NCBI RefSeq assembly: GCF_020080045.1
Contig: NZ_CP083451.1
Location: 3,149,001-3,213,000, forward strand
DNA: 64,000 nt
DNA from: Comamonas odontotermitis
Lineage (GTDB): Bacteria; Pseudomonadota; Gammaproteobacteria; Burkholderiales; Burkholderiaceae_C
Direction of reading: 5' to 3'
Below are positions 1-9,928 of the stretch, one piece after another. Position 1 is the stretch's first letter, and each line of letters starts with the position of its first letter. The translations under genes were made by a program, and so were the position numbers. The notes under the pieces are model-generated. The model had not been told where the DNA came from and did not search any database. It saw nothing but the letters and a program-made list of their open reading frames with translations.

Positions 1-34
1 AAAGCCCGAAGCATTGCAACCCATCGAAGCGCCC

Positions 35-481
35 ATGCCCACCACTGCCCTCCCAAACCAAGAAACCTGCCCGGTTGCGCGCGCACTGGATGCCGTGGGC
101 GACCGCTGGTCGCTGCTCATCGTGCGCGATGCTTTTGATGGCGCGCAGCGCTTCGGAGACTTTCAGCGCAGCCTGGGCGTTGCGCGCAATATCCTGTCCG
201 ACCGGCTGCGCAAGCTGGTGAATGCCGGCATCCTGCAGACGCAGCCCGCGTCAGACGGCAGCGCCTACCAGGAATACGTGCTGACGGACAAAGGCAAGCG
301 CCTCTTTGCGGTGGTGGTGGCGCTCAGGCAATGGGGGGAGAGCGAGCTGTTCGCGCCCGGCGAGGCGCATTCCGTTCTGGTGGAAAAAAGCACGGGCGCG
401 CCCATTCAGCGCATGGCGCCGCACCTGGAGAGCGGCCAGGAACTCCTGCCGGACGATGCAGTGGTGCGCAAGCCAGGTTAA
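35..481 (+). CDS. HxlR-family winged-helix transcriptional regulator
   Basis: This 148-residue protein is an HxlR-type regulator, a MarR-like winged-helix family that binds DNA as a dimer in the cytoplasm. The N-terminal segment CPVARALDAVGDRWSLLI is the family hallmark, followed by a helix-turn-helix (around residues 35-65: FGDFQRSLGVARNILSDRL) and a wing ending near TDKGKRLF. The conserved Cys near residue 12 is the one some members use for thiol or aldehyde sensing; whether it senses here is unknown. An in-frame TTG lies at 14, but the ATG at 35 fits the usual family start. The target cannot be inferred because upstream sequence is cut by the window edge. The family is confident, the function is open. 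Confidence 0.88.
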   Translation: MPTTALPNQETCPVARALDAVGDRWSLLIVRDAFDGAQRFGDFQRSLGVARNILSDRLRKLVNAGILQTQPASDGSAYQEYVLTDKGKRLFAVVVALRQWGESELFAPGEAHSVLVEKSTGAPIQRMAPHLESGQELLPDDAVVRKPG

Positions 482-535
482 GGCACGCCTCCCCCGGCAA
501 GCAATGCCTGGCCTGAAATGGGACGGCAGCGCCCC

Positions 536-1315
536 TTACTTGCCCACCAGGTCGCTCAGCTTCTTGGCCTCGAACTCGGCCTCGCGCTGGGCGTCGCACG
601 GCACACAGTCGCCCACCTTGCTTTGCACCGACAGCTTCTCGATGGCTGCCCAGAGCATGGTGATCTGCTGCTCATGCCCGGCGGCGCTGTCGATGATGCC
701 GCGCATGGCCTTGGAGAGCGGGTCGTCTTCCTGCGTCACGCCGTAGGCGGCAAACTTCCGGTCTGTCGGGGCTTCGGTCACATCGGCGCTGGCGCCTTCC
801 TTGGACGGGATGATGCGGGCAGGAATGCCCACAGCCGTCGCCCCTGCAGGCACCGGCTTGATGACCACGGCGTTGCTGCCGATCTTGGCGCCGTCGCCCA
901 CCTCAAAGCCGCCCAGCACCTTGGCGCCAGCAGCCACCACCACATCCTTGCCCAGCGTGGGGTGGCGCTTGGCACCCTTGTAGAGCGTAGTGCCACCCAG
1001 GGTCACGCCGTGGTAGATGGTGCAGCCATCGCCCACCACGGCCGTCTCGCCAATGACGACGCCCATGCCGTGGTCGATAAAGACATTGCGACCGATCTGC
1101 GCGCCAGGGTGGATTTCGATCCCCGTGAACCAGCGCGCCAGATGCGAGATGAAGCGCCCCGTCCACTTGAGGCCATGGTTCCAGCACCAATGCGCGGGGC
1201 GTTGCAGCCAGATGGCATGCAGGCCGGGATAACAGGTAATGACCTCCCAGCGGCTGCGGGCCGCAGGATCGCGGTCCAGGATGCACTGAATATCGGAGCG
1301 CAGGCGGTCAAACAT
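536..1315 (-). CDS. cysE: Serine O-acetyltransferase CysE
   Basis: This 259-residue protein transfers acetyl from acetyl-CoA to serine, giving O-acetylserine for cysteine synthesis. A helical N-terminal part precedes a left-handed beta-helix of hexapeptide repeats (from about [19 protein letters not shown]). The segment HGVTLGG and the downstream loop KRHPTLG are typical of CysE active and CoA sites. The C-terminal 60 residues extend past the hexapeptide core and include a CVPC pair, longer than the compact SAT form. The start is taken at MFDRLRSD (1315) because the extra upstream residues do not match the family. It lies 40 bp downstream of trmJ on the same strand, so the two may be cotranscribed. 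Confidence 0.93.
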   Translation of the reverse strand: MFDRLRSDIQCILDRDPAARSRWEVITCYPGLHAIWLQRPAHWCWNHGLKWTGRFISHLARWFTGIEIHPGAQIGRNVFIDHGMGVVIGETAVVGDGCTIYHGVTLGGTTLYKGAKRHPTLGKDVVVAAGAKVLGGFEVGDGAKIGSNAVVIKPVPAGATAVGIPARIIPSKEGASADVTEAPTDRKFAAYGVTQEDDPLSKAMRGIIDSAAGHEQQITMLWAAIEKLSVQSKVGDCVPCDAQREAEFEAKKLSDLVGK

Positions 1316-1355
1316 GGAAGCGTGGAGTCTGTTTTTGTAGGGGAAGTCCCGCAGT

Positions 1356-2168
1356 CTAGCGGCTTGCGGCCTCTGCCGTGCGCAGCATGGCCTTGGCAAC
1401 ACCACGCAGTATGTGGATTTCCTCCTGGGTCAGTTGCGCGCGGTTGAACATCTGGTTGAGGCGCGGCATCAGCTTCTTGGGCGCATCGGGATCGAGAAAG
1501 CCAACCTCGACCAGAGCCTGCTGCCAGTGCGCCAGCATGCCGGCCACCTGTTGCGCATCGGCACGCTCGCCGTGCACGGCTGCATCCTGCACGGCATAGC
1601 CGCCCAGGGCCTGGCGCCAGTCATAGGCCACCACCTGCACGGCCGAAGCCAGATTGAGCGAGCCGAAATCGGGGTTGGTCGGAATCGACAGCGCCACGTG
1701 GCAGCGATACACATCCTCATTGGCCATGCCATAGCGCTCGCAGCCGAACAGAAAGGCAATGCCGGTCTCGCCGCTCAACCCGGCTGAGGGCTCACCTACC
1801 GCATTCGCTGCAGGCAAGACAGGCTGCTTTCCGCCATCCTGCTGCGCCACCAGCTCTCCTTTCAATAGCATCTCAAAATGCGCACGTGGAGTACGGGCGG
1901 GCGGGCCAAAGTCGCGCGGCGTCATCGCAGTGGCGCACAGGTGGCTCATGCCCTCCAGCGCCTCCTCCACCGTCTCCACGATGCGGCAGTTGGCCAGCAC
2001 ATCCAGGGCACCACTGGCACGCTGAATGGTTTCTTCCTTGCGCAGCACATTGCTCCAGCGAGGGCGCACCAGCACCAGGTCGTCAAAACCCATGGTTTTG
2101 ATGGCGCGGGCAGCAGCGCCCACATTGCCAGCGTGGCTGGTTTCGATCAGGACAAAGCGGGTTTTCAT
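1356..2168 (-). CDS. trmJ: tRNA (cytidine/uridine-2'-O-)-methyltransferase TrmJ
   Basis: This 270-residue SPOUT-class enzyme is expected to methylate the 2'-O of position 32 in tRNA. The N-terminal motif [16 protein letters not shown] and the knot motifs [10 protein letters not shown], then [19 protein letters not shown], are diagnostic of the SpoU/TrmJ group, where the SAM-binding trefoil knot forms. The C-terminal helical tail ([18 protein letters not shown]) also matches TrmJ. The frame stays open upstream, but the ATG at 2168 directly precedes the first family motif. It is divergent from suhB, an arrangement common in betaproteobacteria. I see no disruption. Confidence 0.93.
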   Translation of the reverse strand: MKTRFVLIETSHAGNVGAAARAIKTMGFDDLVLVRPRWSNVLRKEETIQRASGALDVLANCRIVETVEEALEGMSHLCATAMTPRDFGPPARTPRAHFEMLLKGELVAQQDGGKQPVLPAANAVGEPSAGLSGETGIAFLFGCERYGMANEDVYRCHVALSIPTNPDFGSLNLASAVQVVAYDWRQALGGYAVQDAAVHGERADAQQVAGMLAHWQQALVEVGFLDPDAPKKLMPRLNQMFNRAQLTQEEIHILRGVAKAMLRTAEAASR

Positions 2169-2330
2169 AGAAATCGGAATCCAAATTCGGTCGTCCCAAG
2201 CGCGATTTTTTGCGCACGGGTACAATTTGCCCCCTATTGTCGCTGCCGCATCGTCGGCGCCGATCACCGATTGCTCTTGCCCCAGCGTCCCGCAGCGTCT
2301 TTGCTGCCACCTACTACGCCCACACAATTT

Positions 2331-3248
2331 ATGTCGTCTTCCTCCCTGCACCCCATGCTCAATATGGCCATCAAGGCCGCTCGCGCCGCAGGCGCCATCA
2401 TCAACCGTGCCGCGCTTGACGTGGAAGCGGTGCGGGTGTCGACCAAACAGGTGAACGACTTTGTGACCGAGGTGGACCAGCAGGCCGAGCAAGCCATCAT
2501 CGAAACCCTGCTGACCGCCTACCCCGGCCACGGCATCCTGGCCGAGGAATCGGGCAACGAGTACGGCAACCGCAATTCCGACCACATCTGGATCATCGAT
2601 CCACTGGACGGCACCACCAACTTCATCCACGGTTTTCCCGTGTACTGCGTAAGCATCGCGCTGGCGGTGAACGGCCGCATCGAGCAGGCCGTGGTGTACG
2701 ACCCAACCCGCAACGACCTGTTTACCGCTACGCGTGGCCGTGGCGCCTTCCTCAATGAGCGCCGCATCCGCGTCTCCAAGCGCACCATGCTGCGTGACAG
2801 CCTGATCTCCACCGGTTTCCCCTACCGCCCTGGCGACAACCTCAAGCAGTACATGGCCATGCTGGGCGATGTGATGCAACGCACCAGCGGCGTACGCCGC
2901 CCTGGCGCTGCAGCACTGGACCTGGCCTACGTGGCTGCCGGTTTCAGCGACGGCTTCTTTGAAGCCGGCCTCAGCATCTGGGACGTGGCGGCAGGCTCTC
3001 TGCTCGTGACCGAAGCCGGCGGCCTGGTCGGCAACTTCACCGGTGAAGCCGACTTCCTGGAGCAACGCGAAATCCTGGCGGGCTCCCCCCGCATCTACGG
3101 CCAACTGGTGCCCGTGCTGACCAAATACAGCAAGTTCGCTGGCGCTGGCGACAAGGCCGCTGTACGCCAGTCGCTGGAAAACGACACTGCAGAAAGCGCT
3201 CCGCAAACCGAAGAAGGCCAGGCCCAGGAAGACGGCAAGGCCGAATAA
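2331..3248 (+). CDS. suhB: Inositol-1-monophosphatase family protein SuhB
   Basis: This 305-residue Mg-dependent phosphatase has the FIG superfamily signatures: the Glu pair in GILAEESG, the metal loop [17 protein letters not shown], and [15 protein letters not shown] near residue 220. SuhB hydrolyses inositol monophosphate and in enterobacteria also joins the rRNA antitermination complex; the second role is known from E. coli and only inferred here. The start is the ATG at 2331, matching the [13 protein letters not shown] beginning. The last 40 or so residues are an acidic, Glu- and Gln-rich tail not needed for the fold. A strong terminator follows the stop codon. Confidence 0.93.
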   Translation: MSSSSLHPMLNMAIKAARAAGAIINRAALDVEAVRVSTKQVNDFVTEVDQQAEQAIIETLLTAYPGHGILAEESGNEYGNRNSDHIWIIDPLDGTTNFIHGFPVYCVSIALAVNGRIEQAVVYDPTRNDLFTATRGRGAFLNERRIRVSKRTMLRDSLISTGFPYRPGDNLKQYMAMLGDVMQRTSGVRRPGAAALDLAYVAAGFSDGFFEAGLSIWDVAAGSLLVTEAGGLVGNFTGEADFLEQREILAGSPRIYGQLVPVLTKYSKFAGAGDKAAVRQSLENDTAESAPQTEEGQAQEDGKAE

Positions 3249-3276
3249 GCCTTCGCACCGACTACAACATAACGAC

Positions 3277-3315
3277 AAAAGCCCACAGGCCCTGCATTGG
3301 CCTGCGGGCTTTTTT
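3277..3315 (+). terminator. Rho-independent terminator after suhB
   Basis: The outer arms AAAAGCCC (3277-3284) and GGGCTTTT (3306-3313) pair, as do the inner arms CAGGCC and GGCCTG, around a 7-base loop, with a T run after. It sits about 30 bp past the suhB stop. The rest of the 3249-3599 gap before mutS holds no gene I can support. Confidence 0.85.
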
Positions 3316-3599
3316 CATGCGGTTGCCATAGGCCGCGCAGTTGCCAAACAACAATTTGCGCACGCGCGCCAGAGGCAATGCCCCCCTGCAAGCGGCCGCT
3401 GCCATTCGGAATCTTGCGGGCGCACACTCACATTCATCACTTTGCAGCGCTGAATGGTGCGGCCTTGCGGGTACGGTAAGATGCGCGTTTGGCCGAGGGC
3501 AGGCACGGCGGCAGACTGGCTGTGGCCGCTGCCTGGAGAGCGCAGACGCGTGCGCGTTGCCCCGGCATTTTGCAGACCCTACCCGCACCGCTCCAGACA

Positions 3600-6257
3600 A
3601 TGGATTCAGACACCGAGAAAAATCAAACCGCCGCCAAGAAGGGGGATTTTTCATCACACACGCCAATGATGCAGCAGTACCACGCTGCAAAGGCTGACCA
3701 CCCCAACACCCTGCTGTTCTACCGCATGGGGGATTTCTACGAGCTGTTCTATGGCGATGCCGAAAAGGCCGCTCAACTGCTCGACATCACGCTCACGCAG
3801 CGCGGCCAGTCGGCCGGCCAGCCGATCCCGATGGCGGGCGTACCCTTTCATGCGCTGGAGAACTACCTTGGCCGCCTGATCAAGCTGGGCGAATCCGTGG
3901 CGATCTGCGAACAGGTGGGCGAAGTTGGTGCCAGCAAGGGCCCGGTGGAGCGCAAGGTGGTGCGCGTCGTCACCCCTGGCACGGTGACCGATAGCGAATT
4001 GATGAGCGACAAGGCCGAGGCCATGTTGCTGGTGGTGCACCAGGCGCCACGCGCGCGCTGCGGCCTGGCCTGGCTCAGTGTCACGCAGGGCAAGATCTTC
4101 ATGGCCGAGTGCACCAACGAAGACCTGGCCGGCTGGATGGCACGCATCGCGCCCAGCGAAGTGGCCTACAGCGCCGGTGCCACGCAGCGCTTTGAGCAAG
4201 AGCTTTACCAGATGCGCAGCAGCGGCGCACTGACCTGCCCGCTCACCCTGCGCCCCGATTGGCAGTTTGACGAAAAGCTCGGCGAACGCAAGCTGCTGGA
4301 GCAGTTGGGGGCTGCCAGCCTCCAGGCCTGGAATGCGCAAGAGTTGTACGCGGCCCACGCCGCAGCCGGTGCGCTGCTGCAGTACGCCGAACACACGCAG
4401 GGCCGCGCGCTGCCCCATGTGCACAGCATCCACGTGGTGCGCGATGATGCCCTCATCAACCTGCCCGCCACCACGCGTCGCAATCTGGAGCTGGTCAAAA
4501 CCCTGCGCGGTGAAGACAGCCCGACCCTGTTCTCGCTGCTCGATACCTGCCAGACCGGCATGGGCAGCCGCCTGCTCAAGGCCTGGCTGCTGGAGCCCAG
4601 CCGCGACCGCAGCGAAGCCAGCGCACGCCTGCAGGCCATTGGCGTGCTGCGCGGCGACAGCGGCGCTGCCTCAGCCGCGCCCTGGCAGATTCTGCGTACC
4701 GAGCTCAAGGGCGTCTCCGATGTCGAACGCATTACAGCCCGCATCGCGTTGCGCCAGGTGCGCCCGCGCGAATTGGTGGCGCTGGGACTGACACTACAAA
4801 AAGCAGAGCAACTGGCGCGCAATGGTTCTGCGCCAGCACCGCTTTTGAACCAGATTTTTGATGCATTGCAGCCTCCACGCGATGCAATGGAACTGCTCAT
4901 CCGATCCATCGCGCCCGAGCCTGCGGCGCTGGTGCGCGACGGCGGCGTGATCGCCAACGGCTTTGATGCCGAACTGGACGAGCTGCGTGGCATCCAGACC
5001 AATTGCGACGAGTTCCTGCTCGACCTGGAAACGCGTGAGAAGGCGCGCACCGGCATCACCAACCTGCGCGTGCAGTTCAACAAGGTGCATGGCTTCTATA
5101 TTGAAGTGACCAGCAGCCATGTTGGCAAGGTGCCTGACGACTACCGCCGCCGCCAGACGCTGAAGAATGCCGAGCGCTTCATCACGCCCGAACTCAAGAC
5201 CTTCGAAGACAAGGCCCTGTCCGCGCAGGAGCGCGCGCTGCAGCGCGAAAAATGGCTGTACGAGCAGGTGCTGGACCAGTTGCAGCCGCATGTCGCCCAG
5301 CTCAGCAAGGTGGCGCAAGCCATCGCGTCGCTGGATGCACTGTGTGCGCTCGCCGAACGCTCGCTCACGCTGAACTGGTGCGCCCCGCAGTTCGTGCCCG
5401 AGCCCTGCATCGACATCGATGGCGGCCGCCACCCGGTGGTGGAAGCCCGCCTGGCAGAAACCTCCAACGCCTCGTTCATCGCCAACAACACGCGCCTGTC
5501 CACCCACCAGCGGCTGCAGATCATCACCGGCCCCAACATGGGCGGTAAATCGACCTATATGCGCCAGGTGGCGCTGATCGCCCTGCTTGCCAGCATGGGC
5601 AGCTACGTGCCAGCCACGCGCTGCCTGCTCGGGCCCATCGATGCCATCCACACCCGCATTGGCGCGGCCGACGACCTGGCCAATGCGCAATCGACCTTTA
5701 TGCTCGAGATGACCGAGGCCGCGCAGATTCTGCACAGCGCCACACCCAACAGCCTGGTGCTGATGGACGAAATTGGCCGCGGCACCAGCACCTTCGATGG
5801 ACTGGCGCTGGCCAGCGGCATTGCCACGCACCTGCACGACAAAACCCGCGCGTTGACGCTGTTTGCCACGCACTACTTCGAGCTGACCGAGCTGCCTGCC
5901 AAGGCCAGACACGCCATCAACATGCATGTGGCAGCCACCGAAGCGGGCAGCGACATCGTGTTTCTGCACGAGCTGCAGCCCGGCCCTGCCAGCCGCAGCT
6001 ATGGGGTGCAAGTGGCCAAGCTGGCCGGCATGCCCGCGCCGGTGCTCACCCACGCGCGCCATGCATTGGCGGCGCTGGAATCGCGCCAGGCCGCCAACGA
6101 CACGCAGGTCGACCTCTTTGTAGAACCTGCGTCGACCGACGTACCCACGCCCAGCGCGGTGGAGGCAAAGCTGCGCGAACTGCAGCCCGACACCCTGACA
6201 CCGCGCGACGCACTCGATCTTCTCTACTCCCTCAAAAGACTCGCAGACAAGTCATGA
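3600..6257 (+). CDS. mutS: DNA mismatch repair protein MutS
   Basis: This 885-residue protein is the mismatch-recognition ATPase of methyl-directed repair. The N-terminal domain has the mismatch-wedging motif GDFYELF near residue 45. The C-terminal ABC-type ATPase has Walker [14 protein letters not shown] near residue 643 and Walker B with signature in [18 protein letters not shown], then the helix-turn-helix dimer region ([11 protein letters not shown] onward). Length fits bacterial MutS1. The frame is open upstream, but the ATG at 3600 (MDSDTEKNQ) gives the usual length. Its stop overlaps the next gene by 4 bp (ATGA), which suggests translational coupling. Confidence 0.96.
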   Translation: MDSDTEKNQTAAKKGDFSSHTPMMQQYHAAKADHPNTLLFYRMGDFYELFYGDAEKAAQLLDITLTQRGQSAGQPIPMAGVPFHALENYLGRLIKLGESVAICEQVGEVGASKGPVERKVVRVVTPGTVTDSELMSDKAEAMLLVVHQAPRARCGLAWLSVTQGKIFMAECTNEDLAGWMARIAPSEVAYSAGATQRFEQELYQMRSSGALTCPLTLRPDWQFDEKLGERKLLEQLGAASLQAWNAQELYAAHAAAGALLQYAEHTQGRALPHVHSIHVVRDDALINLPATTRRNLELVKTLRGEDSPTLFSLLDTCQTGMGSRLLKAWLLEPSRDRSEASARLQAIGVLRGDSGAASAAPWQILRTELKGVSDVERITARIALRQVRPRELVALGLTLQKAEQLARNGSAPAPLLNQIFDALQPPRDAMELLIRSIAPEPAALVRDGGVIANGFDAELDELRGIQTNCDEFLLDLETREKARTGITNLRVQFNKVHGFYIEVTSSHVGKVPDDYRRRQTLKNAERFITPELKTFEDKALSAQERALQREKWLYEQVLDQLQPHVAQLSKVAQAIASLDALCALAERSLTLNWCAPQFVPEPCIDIDGGRHPVVEARLAETSNASFIANNTRLSTHQRLQIITGPNMGGKSTYMRQVALIALLASMGSYVPATRCLLGPIDAIHTRIGAADDLANAQSTFMLEMTEAAQILHSATPNSLVLMDEIGRGTSTFDGLALASGIATHLHDKTRALTLFATHYFELTELPAKARHAINMHVAATEAGSDIVFLHELQPGPASRSYGVQVAKLAGMPAPVLTHARHALAALESRQAANDTQVDLFVEPASTDVPTPSAVEAKLRELQPDTLTPRDALDLLYSLKRLADKS

Positions 6258-7078
6258 CCTACTGTGTAGCGATCAAACTGAACGCCGGATTGGTGTTCCT
6301 CTCCGACTCCCGTACCAATGCGGGCCTGGACCATATCAGCACCTTCCGCAAGATGATGGTGTACGAAAAACGCGGCGAGCGCTTTCTGGTGCTCCTGTCA
6401 GCCGGCAACCTGTCGATCTCGCAATCCGTGCGCGAGATCTTGCAGACCCAGCAGCTGGAAGACGAAAACGGCGGCCCGCCGATCACGATCTGGAACGCCA
6501 AGAGCATGTTCGAGGCCACGCGCGTGCTGGGCGCGGCCGTGCGCCATGTGTATGAACGCGACGGCAAGGCGCTGGAGCGTGCCGGTGTCGATTTCAACTG
6601 CAGCCTCGTGTTTGGCGGTCAGATCGCTGGCGAGAGCCCGCGCCTCTTTCAGATGTACTCGGCCGGCAACTTCATCGAGGCCACGGCCGAGACGCCCTAT
6701 TTCCAGATCGGCGAAGCCAAGTACGGCAAGCCCGTGCTTGACAGGGTGCTCACGCCCCGCACGCCCTTGAACGAAGCGGCCAAATGCGCGCTGGTGTCGA
6801 TGGACAGCACCCTCAAATCCAACCTGTCGGTCGGCCTGCCGCTCGATCTGGTGGTGTACGACACCGATGCGCTGCAGTGCGACAACATTGCCTGCATTGA
6901 CGAGCACAACGCCTACTTCCGCATGGTGCGCAGCACCTGGGGCGACAAGCTGCGCCAGGCCTTTGACAGCATCGACGACCCGCGCTGGGACCATGGCAAC
7001 GCTGCGGACTCGATCCAGCCGACGCACAGCCACGCCAAGCCGGTCAAGAAAATCACCGATTCGCAGACGATGCTGTAA
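6254..7078 (+). CDS. Anbu-type proteasome-related peptidase
   Basis: This 274-residue protein resembles the Anbu / bacterial proteasome-homologue family, an N-terminal-nucleophile hydrolase related to HslV and the 20S beta subunits. The N-terminus [22 protein letters not shown] places Thr directly after the initiator Met, where family catalysis would use it once Met is removed, and SDSRTN matches the conserved strand after the nucleophile. In many proteobacteria Anbu sits with alpha-E, ATP-grasp and transglutaminase-like genes; none are visible here. Instead it overlaps mutS by 4 bp. Substrates of Anbu are not established. The family call is fairly sure; a link to mismatch repair is only positional. 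Confidence 0.82.
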   Translation: MTYCVAIKLNAGLVFLSDSRTNAGLDHISTFRKMMVYEKRGERFLVLLSAGNLSISQSVREILQTQQLEDENGGPPITIWNAKSMFEATRVLGAAVRHVYERDGKALERAGVDFNCSLVFGGQIAGESPRLFQMYSAGNFIEATAETPYFQIGEAKYGKPVLDRVLTPRTPLNEAAKCALVSMDSTLKSNLSVGLPLDLVVYDTDALQCDNIACIDEHNAYFRMVRSTWGDKLRQAFDSIDDPRWDHGNAADSIQPTHSHAKPVKKITDSQTML

Positions 7079-7124
7079 GCGGCAGGGCCTGCGAATTCGC
7101 TGCGCTCACGAACCAACGTCTTGC

Positions 7125-7931
7125 TCAGCCATGCACGAGGTTCGGGTTTTGCGCGAGTTGCTGCGCAATGCTGCGGCTCGCGTGCAGCAGCGGCTGGATA
7201 TAGGCCGCCTGCACGTCCGCCTTCTGGCGGAACAGCAGGGTGCTGACGCTGATGGCTGCCACCGGGCTGCCATCGGGGCCCAGCACGGCCGCGCCAAAGC
7301 AGTAGATACCTTCCTCATTCTCCTGCGCGTCGGTGGACCAGCCCTGTGCGCGCACCGCATCCACCTGCACCTGCAGCGCCTCGGCATTGCCTACCGTTTG
7401 CGCTGTCAGCGGCTCATAGGCAAGCTGCGCCATCAAGGCGGTCGCAGCTTGCGGGGCCAGTGCGGCCAGATAGGCCTTGCCGACAGCGGTGGAATACAGG
7501 TTGACGCTGGTACCAATGCGCGAGGACATCTGCACCGCACTGGGGCTTTCCAGCTTTTCGATATAGACCATGCTCTGGCCTGAGGGCACGGCAAAGTGGA
7601 TGGTCTCGCCAGTGGCATCGCGCAGCGCGCGCAGTGCATCGACTGCAGCCATGCGCAGACCGGAGCGGCTCCAGCTGCGGCTGGCCAGTTGCACCAAGCG
7701 CGGGCCCAAGGTCCAGCATCGGGTATTGCCCACCTCCACCACCATGCGCTCAGCCTGCAGCGCCGCCACCATCCGGTGCACCGTGGGGCGCGGATAGCCG
7801 GTGGCACGGGTCAACTCGGCGATGCCAATCGGCTCGGGGCTGTCGGCCACCAGCTGCAGCACGCGCATGAATTTGGAAAACGCCGCCGTGCCGGCGACGC
7901 TGTTTTCAGCCTGGGAAGAAGGTGCTGCCAT
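7125..7931 (-). CDS. IclR-family transcriptional regulator
   Basis: This 268-residue protein has an N-terminal winged helix (about residues 20-80, with IGIAELTRATGYPRPTVHRM) and a C-terminal effector-binding domain (about residues 90-260, including SRIGTSVNLYSTAVGKAYLA), the standard IclR layout. The start is placed at the ATG at 7931 (MAAPSSQAENS) because the preceding 60 open residues do not match the family. It lies downstream of, and on the same strand as, a cupin dioxygenase, two dehydrogenases and a Bug binding protein, so it is probably their local regulator sensing an aromatic or organic-acid effector. A direct repeat at 11212-11241 is a candidate operator. Confidence 0.9.
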   Translation of the reverse strand: MAAPSSQAENSVAGTAAFSKFMRVLQLVADSPEPIGIAELTRATGYPRPTVHRMVAALQAERMVVEVGNTRCWTLGPRLVQLASRSWSRSGLRMAAVDALRALRDATGETIHFAVPSGQSMVYIEKLESPSAVQMSSRIGTSVNLYSTAVGKAYLAALAPQAATALMAQLAYEPLTAQTVGNAEALQVQVDAVRAQGWSTDAQENEEGIYCFGAAVLGPDGSPVAAISVSTLLFRQKADVQAAYIQPLLHASRSIAQQLAQNPNLVHG

Positions 7932-8041
7932 GTGTCCATCCAATCGAGCGCAAAGCATACCGCAGGCCCGGCATGTTTCCCACGACTGCTGCAGCGCTCC
8001 TTCGCAATGCAGCAGCGCAAGCCGTGCCGAAACGCCGCCAA

Positions 8042-8767
8042 CTAGCTGACCATGTAGCCGCCATCGACCGGCAGGATCACCCCCGTCATGAAGCTGGCTG
8101 CGGGCGTGCACAGAAACACGGCTGCCTGCGCCACATCCTGTGGGGTGCCCCAGCGGCCCAGTGGCGTGCGCGCGAGGATGGGCCCTGCGCGCGCCGGATC
8201 ATCCTGCAGCGCCTGGGTGAGCGGCGTGGCAATCCACCCTGGTGCAATGGCGTTGACGCGGATGCCATCGGCCGCATAGGCAATCGCAAGCGACTTGGTG
8301 AGCTGCCCGATACCACCCTTGCTGGCCGCATATCCCGGCACCAGGCCCCCACCAAAGAAGGTCAGCATCGATGCGGTGTTGACGATGCAGCCGCGCGTGG
8401 CCTTGAGCTTGCCACGCACCGCAGCGCACACACGCATGGTGCCGGTCAGGTTCACTTCCAGCACGCGCTGGAAAACCTCGACATCGTGCTCTTCTCCGCG
8501 CTTGATGATGCCCGCGCAGTTGAACACGATATCGAGCGTGGGCAGATCCGCCAGCACGCGGTCCAGATCGTCCTGCTTTGTCACATCGGCCTCGCGCATT
8601 TCCACAGCGGGCGACAGGGTGCCGTCGCCCTGCCCCAGCCCCAGCGCCACCACGCGCGCGCCCATGGTGGCCAGCTGGTTGGCGATCACCGCGCCGATGC
8701 CCTGTGTGGCGCCTGCCACCAAAGCGGTTTTGCCTGCAAACAGGTCTTGCTGATACGTTGTACTCAT
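8042..8767 (-). CDS. Short-chain dehydrogenase/reductase (SDR), classical type
   Basis: This 241-residue NAD(P)-dependent oxidoreductase has the classical SDR motifs: the cofactor loop AGATQGIG near residue 18, NCAG near residue 85, the catalytic Ser in NTASM and YAASK as the YxxxK pair. The tail VILPVDGGYMVS is typical of the 3-oxoacyl reductase / sugar dehydrogenase group. A GTG one codon upstream (8770) is an alternative start. It belongs to a minus-strand run with a Bug binding protein, another SDR and a cupin dioxygenase, suggesting oxidation of an alcohol intermediate in a catabolic route. The substrate is unknown. Confidence 0.88.
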   Translation of the reverse strand: MSTTYQQDLFAGKTALVAGATQGIGAVIANQLATMGARVVALGLGQGDGTLSPAVEMREADVTKQDDLDRVLADLPTLDIVFNCAGIIKRGEEHDVEVFQRVLEVNLTGTMRVCAAVRGKLKATRGCIVNTASMLTFFGGGLVPGYAASKGGIGQLTKSLAIAYAADGIRVNAIAPGWIATPLTQALQDDPARAGPILARTPLGRWGTPQDVAQAAVFLCTPAASFMTGVILPVDGGYMVS

Positions 8768-8768
8768 C

Positions 8769-8800
8769 ACTTGCTACTTCTGCTACTTGCTGCTTCTGCT
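8769..8800. repeat. Two tandem 16-bp copies upstream of the SDR start
   Basis: The unit ACTTGCTACTTCTGCT (8769-8784) is followed by ACTTGCTGCTTCTGCT (8785-8800), 15 of 16 bases identical. It lies in the leader of the SDR gene at 8042-8767 and covers its ribosome-binding region. It may be simple slippage. Confidence 0.7.
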
Positions 8801-8913
8801 ACTCGCCAGCTTCGTGGTGCACGCCATGGCACAAGCGAAGGCCTGCCCAAAAGAACCGGGAGGCCGTGCCTTCGCCAAAACCAACGGAGTGATCGTTTGA
8901 TTCAGTGTCCTGA

Positions 8914-9894
8914 TCAGTTCTTCATGTCCAGCAGCTTGATGAGGTCGGCGAAATACGTCGCGTCCTTCATCATCTGGTCGCGGAATGCCGCGCCGTCACG
9001 GTAGACAAAGCCCAGGTTCTGCTTGGACAGCACTTCCTGGAAGGCAGGCTCGTCAATCGTCTTCTTGGCGGCAGTCTTGAGGTAGTTCACCACCTCGGGC
9101 GACATGTTCTTGGGGCCTGCAATGCCGCGCCAGGTACCAATGCTCAAGTCGATGCCCTTTTCCTTCAGGGTTGGCACCTTGTCAAAGTTCTTCACACGCT
9201 GGTCAGCCATCACCGTCAGCATCTTGAGCTTGCCCGCCTGCAACTGCTGCGCCACTTCGGCCGGGCTCACGGCCACGGCATCCACATGCCCGCCCATCAG
9301 CGCCAGCACCGCAGGGCCCGCGCCCTGGAAAGGAATGTGATTGAACTTGATGCCCGTCTTGTCGCCCAGCGCCGTTGCGGCAAAGTGCCAGATGGAGCCA
9401 TTGCCGGCGTTGCCCACGCCCATCTTGCCGGGCTCCTTCTTGGATGCGGCAAGAAACTCTTCGATCGTGTTCCAGGGCGCATCGGCCCGCACGGTGATGG
9501 CGGCCGGGTCGGCATTGAACTGGATGATCGGCGTCACGTCGTCGTACGAGAACTTGGCCAGGCCCATGGGCTTCAAGGTCACCAACTCCACCGTCACCAC
9601 GGCCAGCTTGTAGCCGTCAGGCTTGGCGTTGATCATGTCCGTCCAGCCAATCGCGCCGCTGGCACCGGGCTTGTTCAGCACCACAATGCTCTGCGGAATG
9701 TGCTTGCGCGCCGCCTCGCCAAAGGCGCGGGCCACGCCGTCGGTGCCGCCACCGGGCTGGAAAGGCACGATCAGCTCGATCTGGCGCGTGGGAAAATCTG
9801 CCGCCGGCGCTGCGCCGCTCAGGGCCATCAACACGGCACCGGCACCTGCCGCAGCAAGCCGGAGCGCGCCACGGCGCGTTGGGTTCAAGTTCAT
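8914..9894 (-). CDS. Bug/TctC-family tripartite tricarboxylate transporter substrate-binding protein
   Basis: This 326-residue periplasmic protein has an N-terminal twin-arginine-like signal (NPTRRGALRLAAAGAGAVLM) and a mature start ADFPTRQIELIVPFQPGGGTDGVARA, the Bug signature. Further marks are PGASGAIGW and the PDGYKLAVV segment. Bug proteins bind carboxylates or small aromatic acids with a conserved water-bridged pocket. No TctA/TctB permease is nearby, which is usual for the many orphan Bug proteins of Comamonadaceae and Bordetella. Its place between two SDR genes and a cupin dioxygenase suggests it captures the substrate of that pathway. Confidence 0.9.
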   Translation of the reverse strand: MNLNPTRRGALRLAAAGAGAVLMALSGAAPAADFPTRQIELIVPFQPGGGTDGVARAFGEAARKHIPQSIVVLNKPGASGAIGWTDMINAKPDGYKLAVVTVELVTLKPMGLAKFSYDDVTPIIQFNADPAAITVRADAPWNTIEEFLAASKKEPGKMGVGNAGNGSIWHFAATALGDKTGIKFNHIPFQGAGPAVLALMGGHVDAVAVSPAEVAQQLQAGKLKMLTVMADQRVKNFDKVPTLKEKGIDLSIGTWRGIAGPKNMSPEVVNYLKTAAKKTIDEPAFQEVLSKQNLGFVYRDGAAFRDQMMKDATYFADLIKLLDMKN

Positions 9895-9928
9895 ACGGTC
9901 TCCTCTGGTTGTACTTTGTCGTGCTGTT

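Noticed and set aside
2198..2226. Promoter for suhB with TACAAT at 2221
   Set aside because: The -10-like box is plausible but there is no convincing -35, so it was not listed.
1878..2330. Upstream extension of the suhB frame
   Set aside because: It runs opposite trmJ and has no family match; the ATG at 2331 starts the recognised domain.
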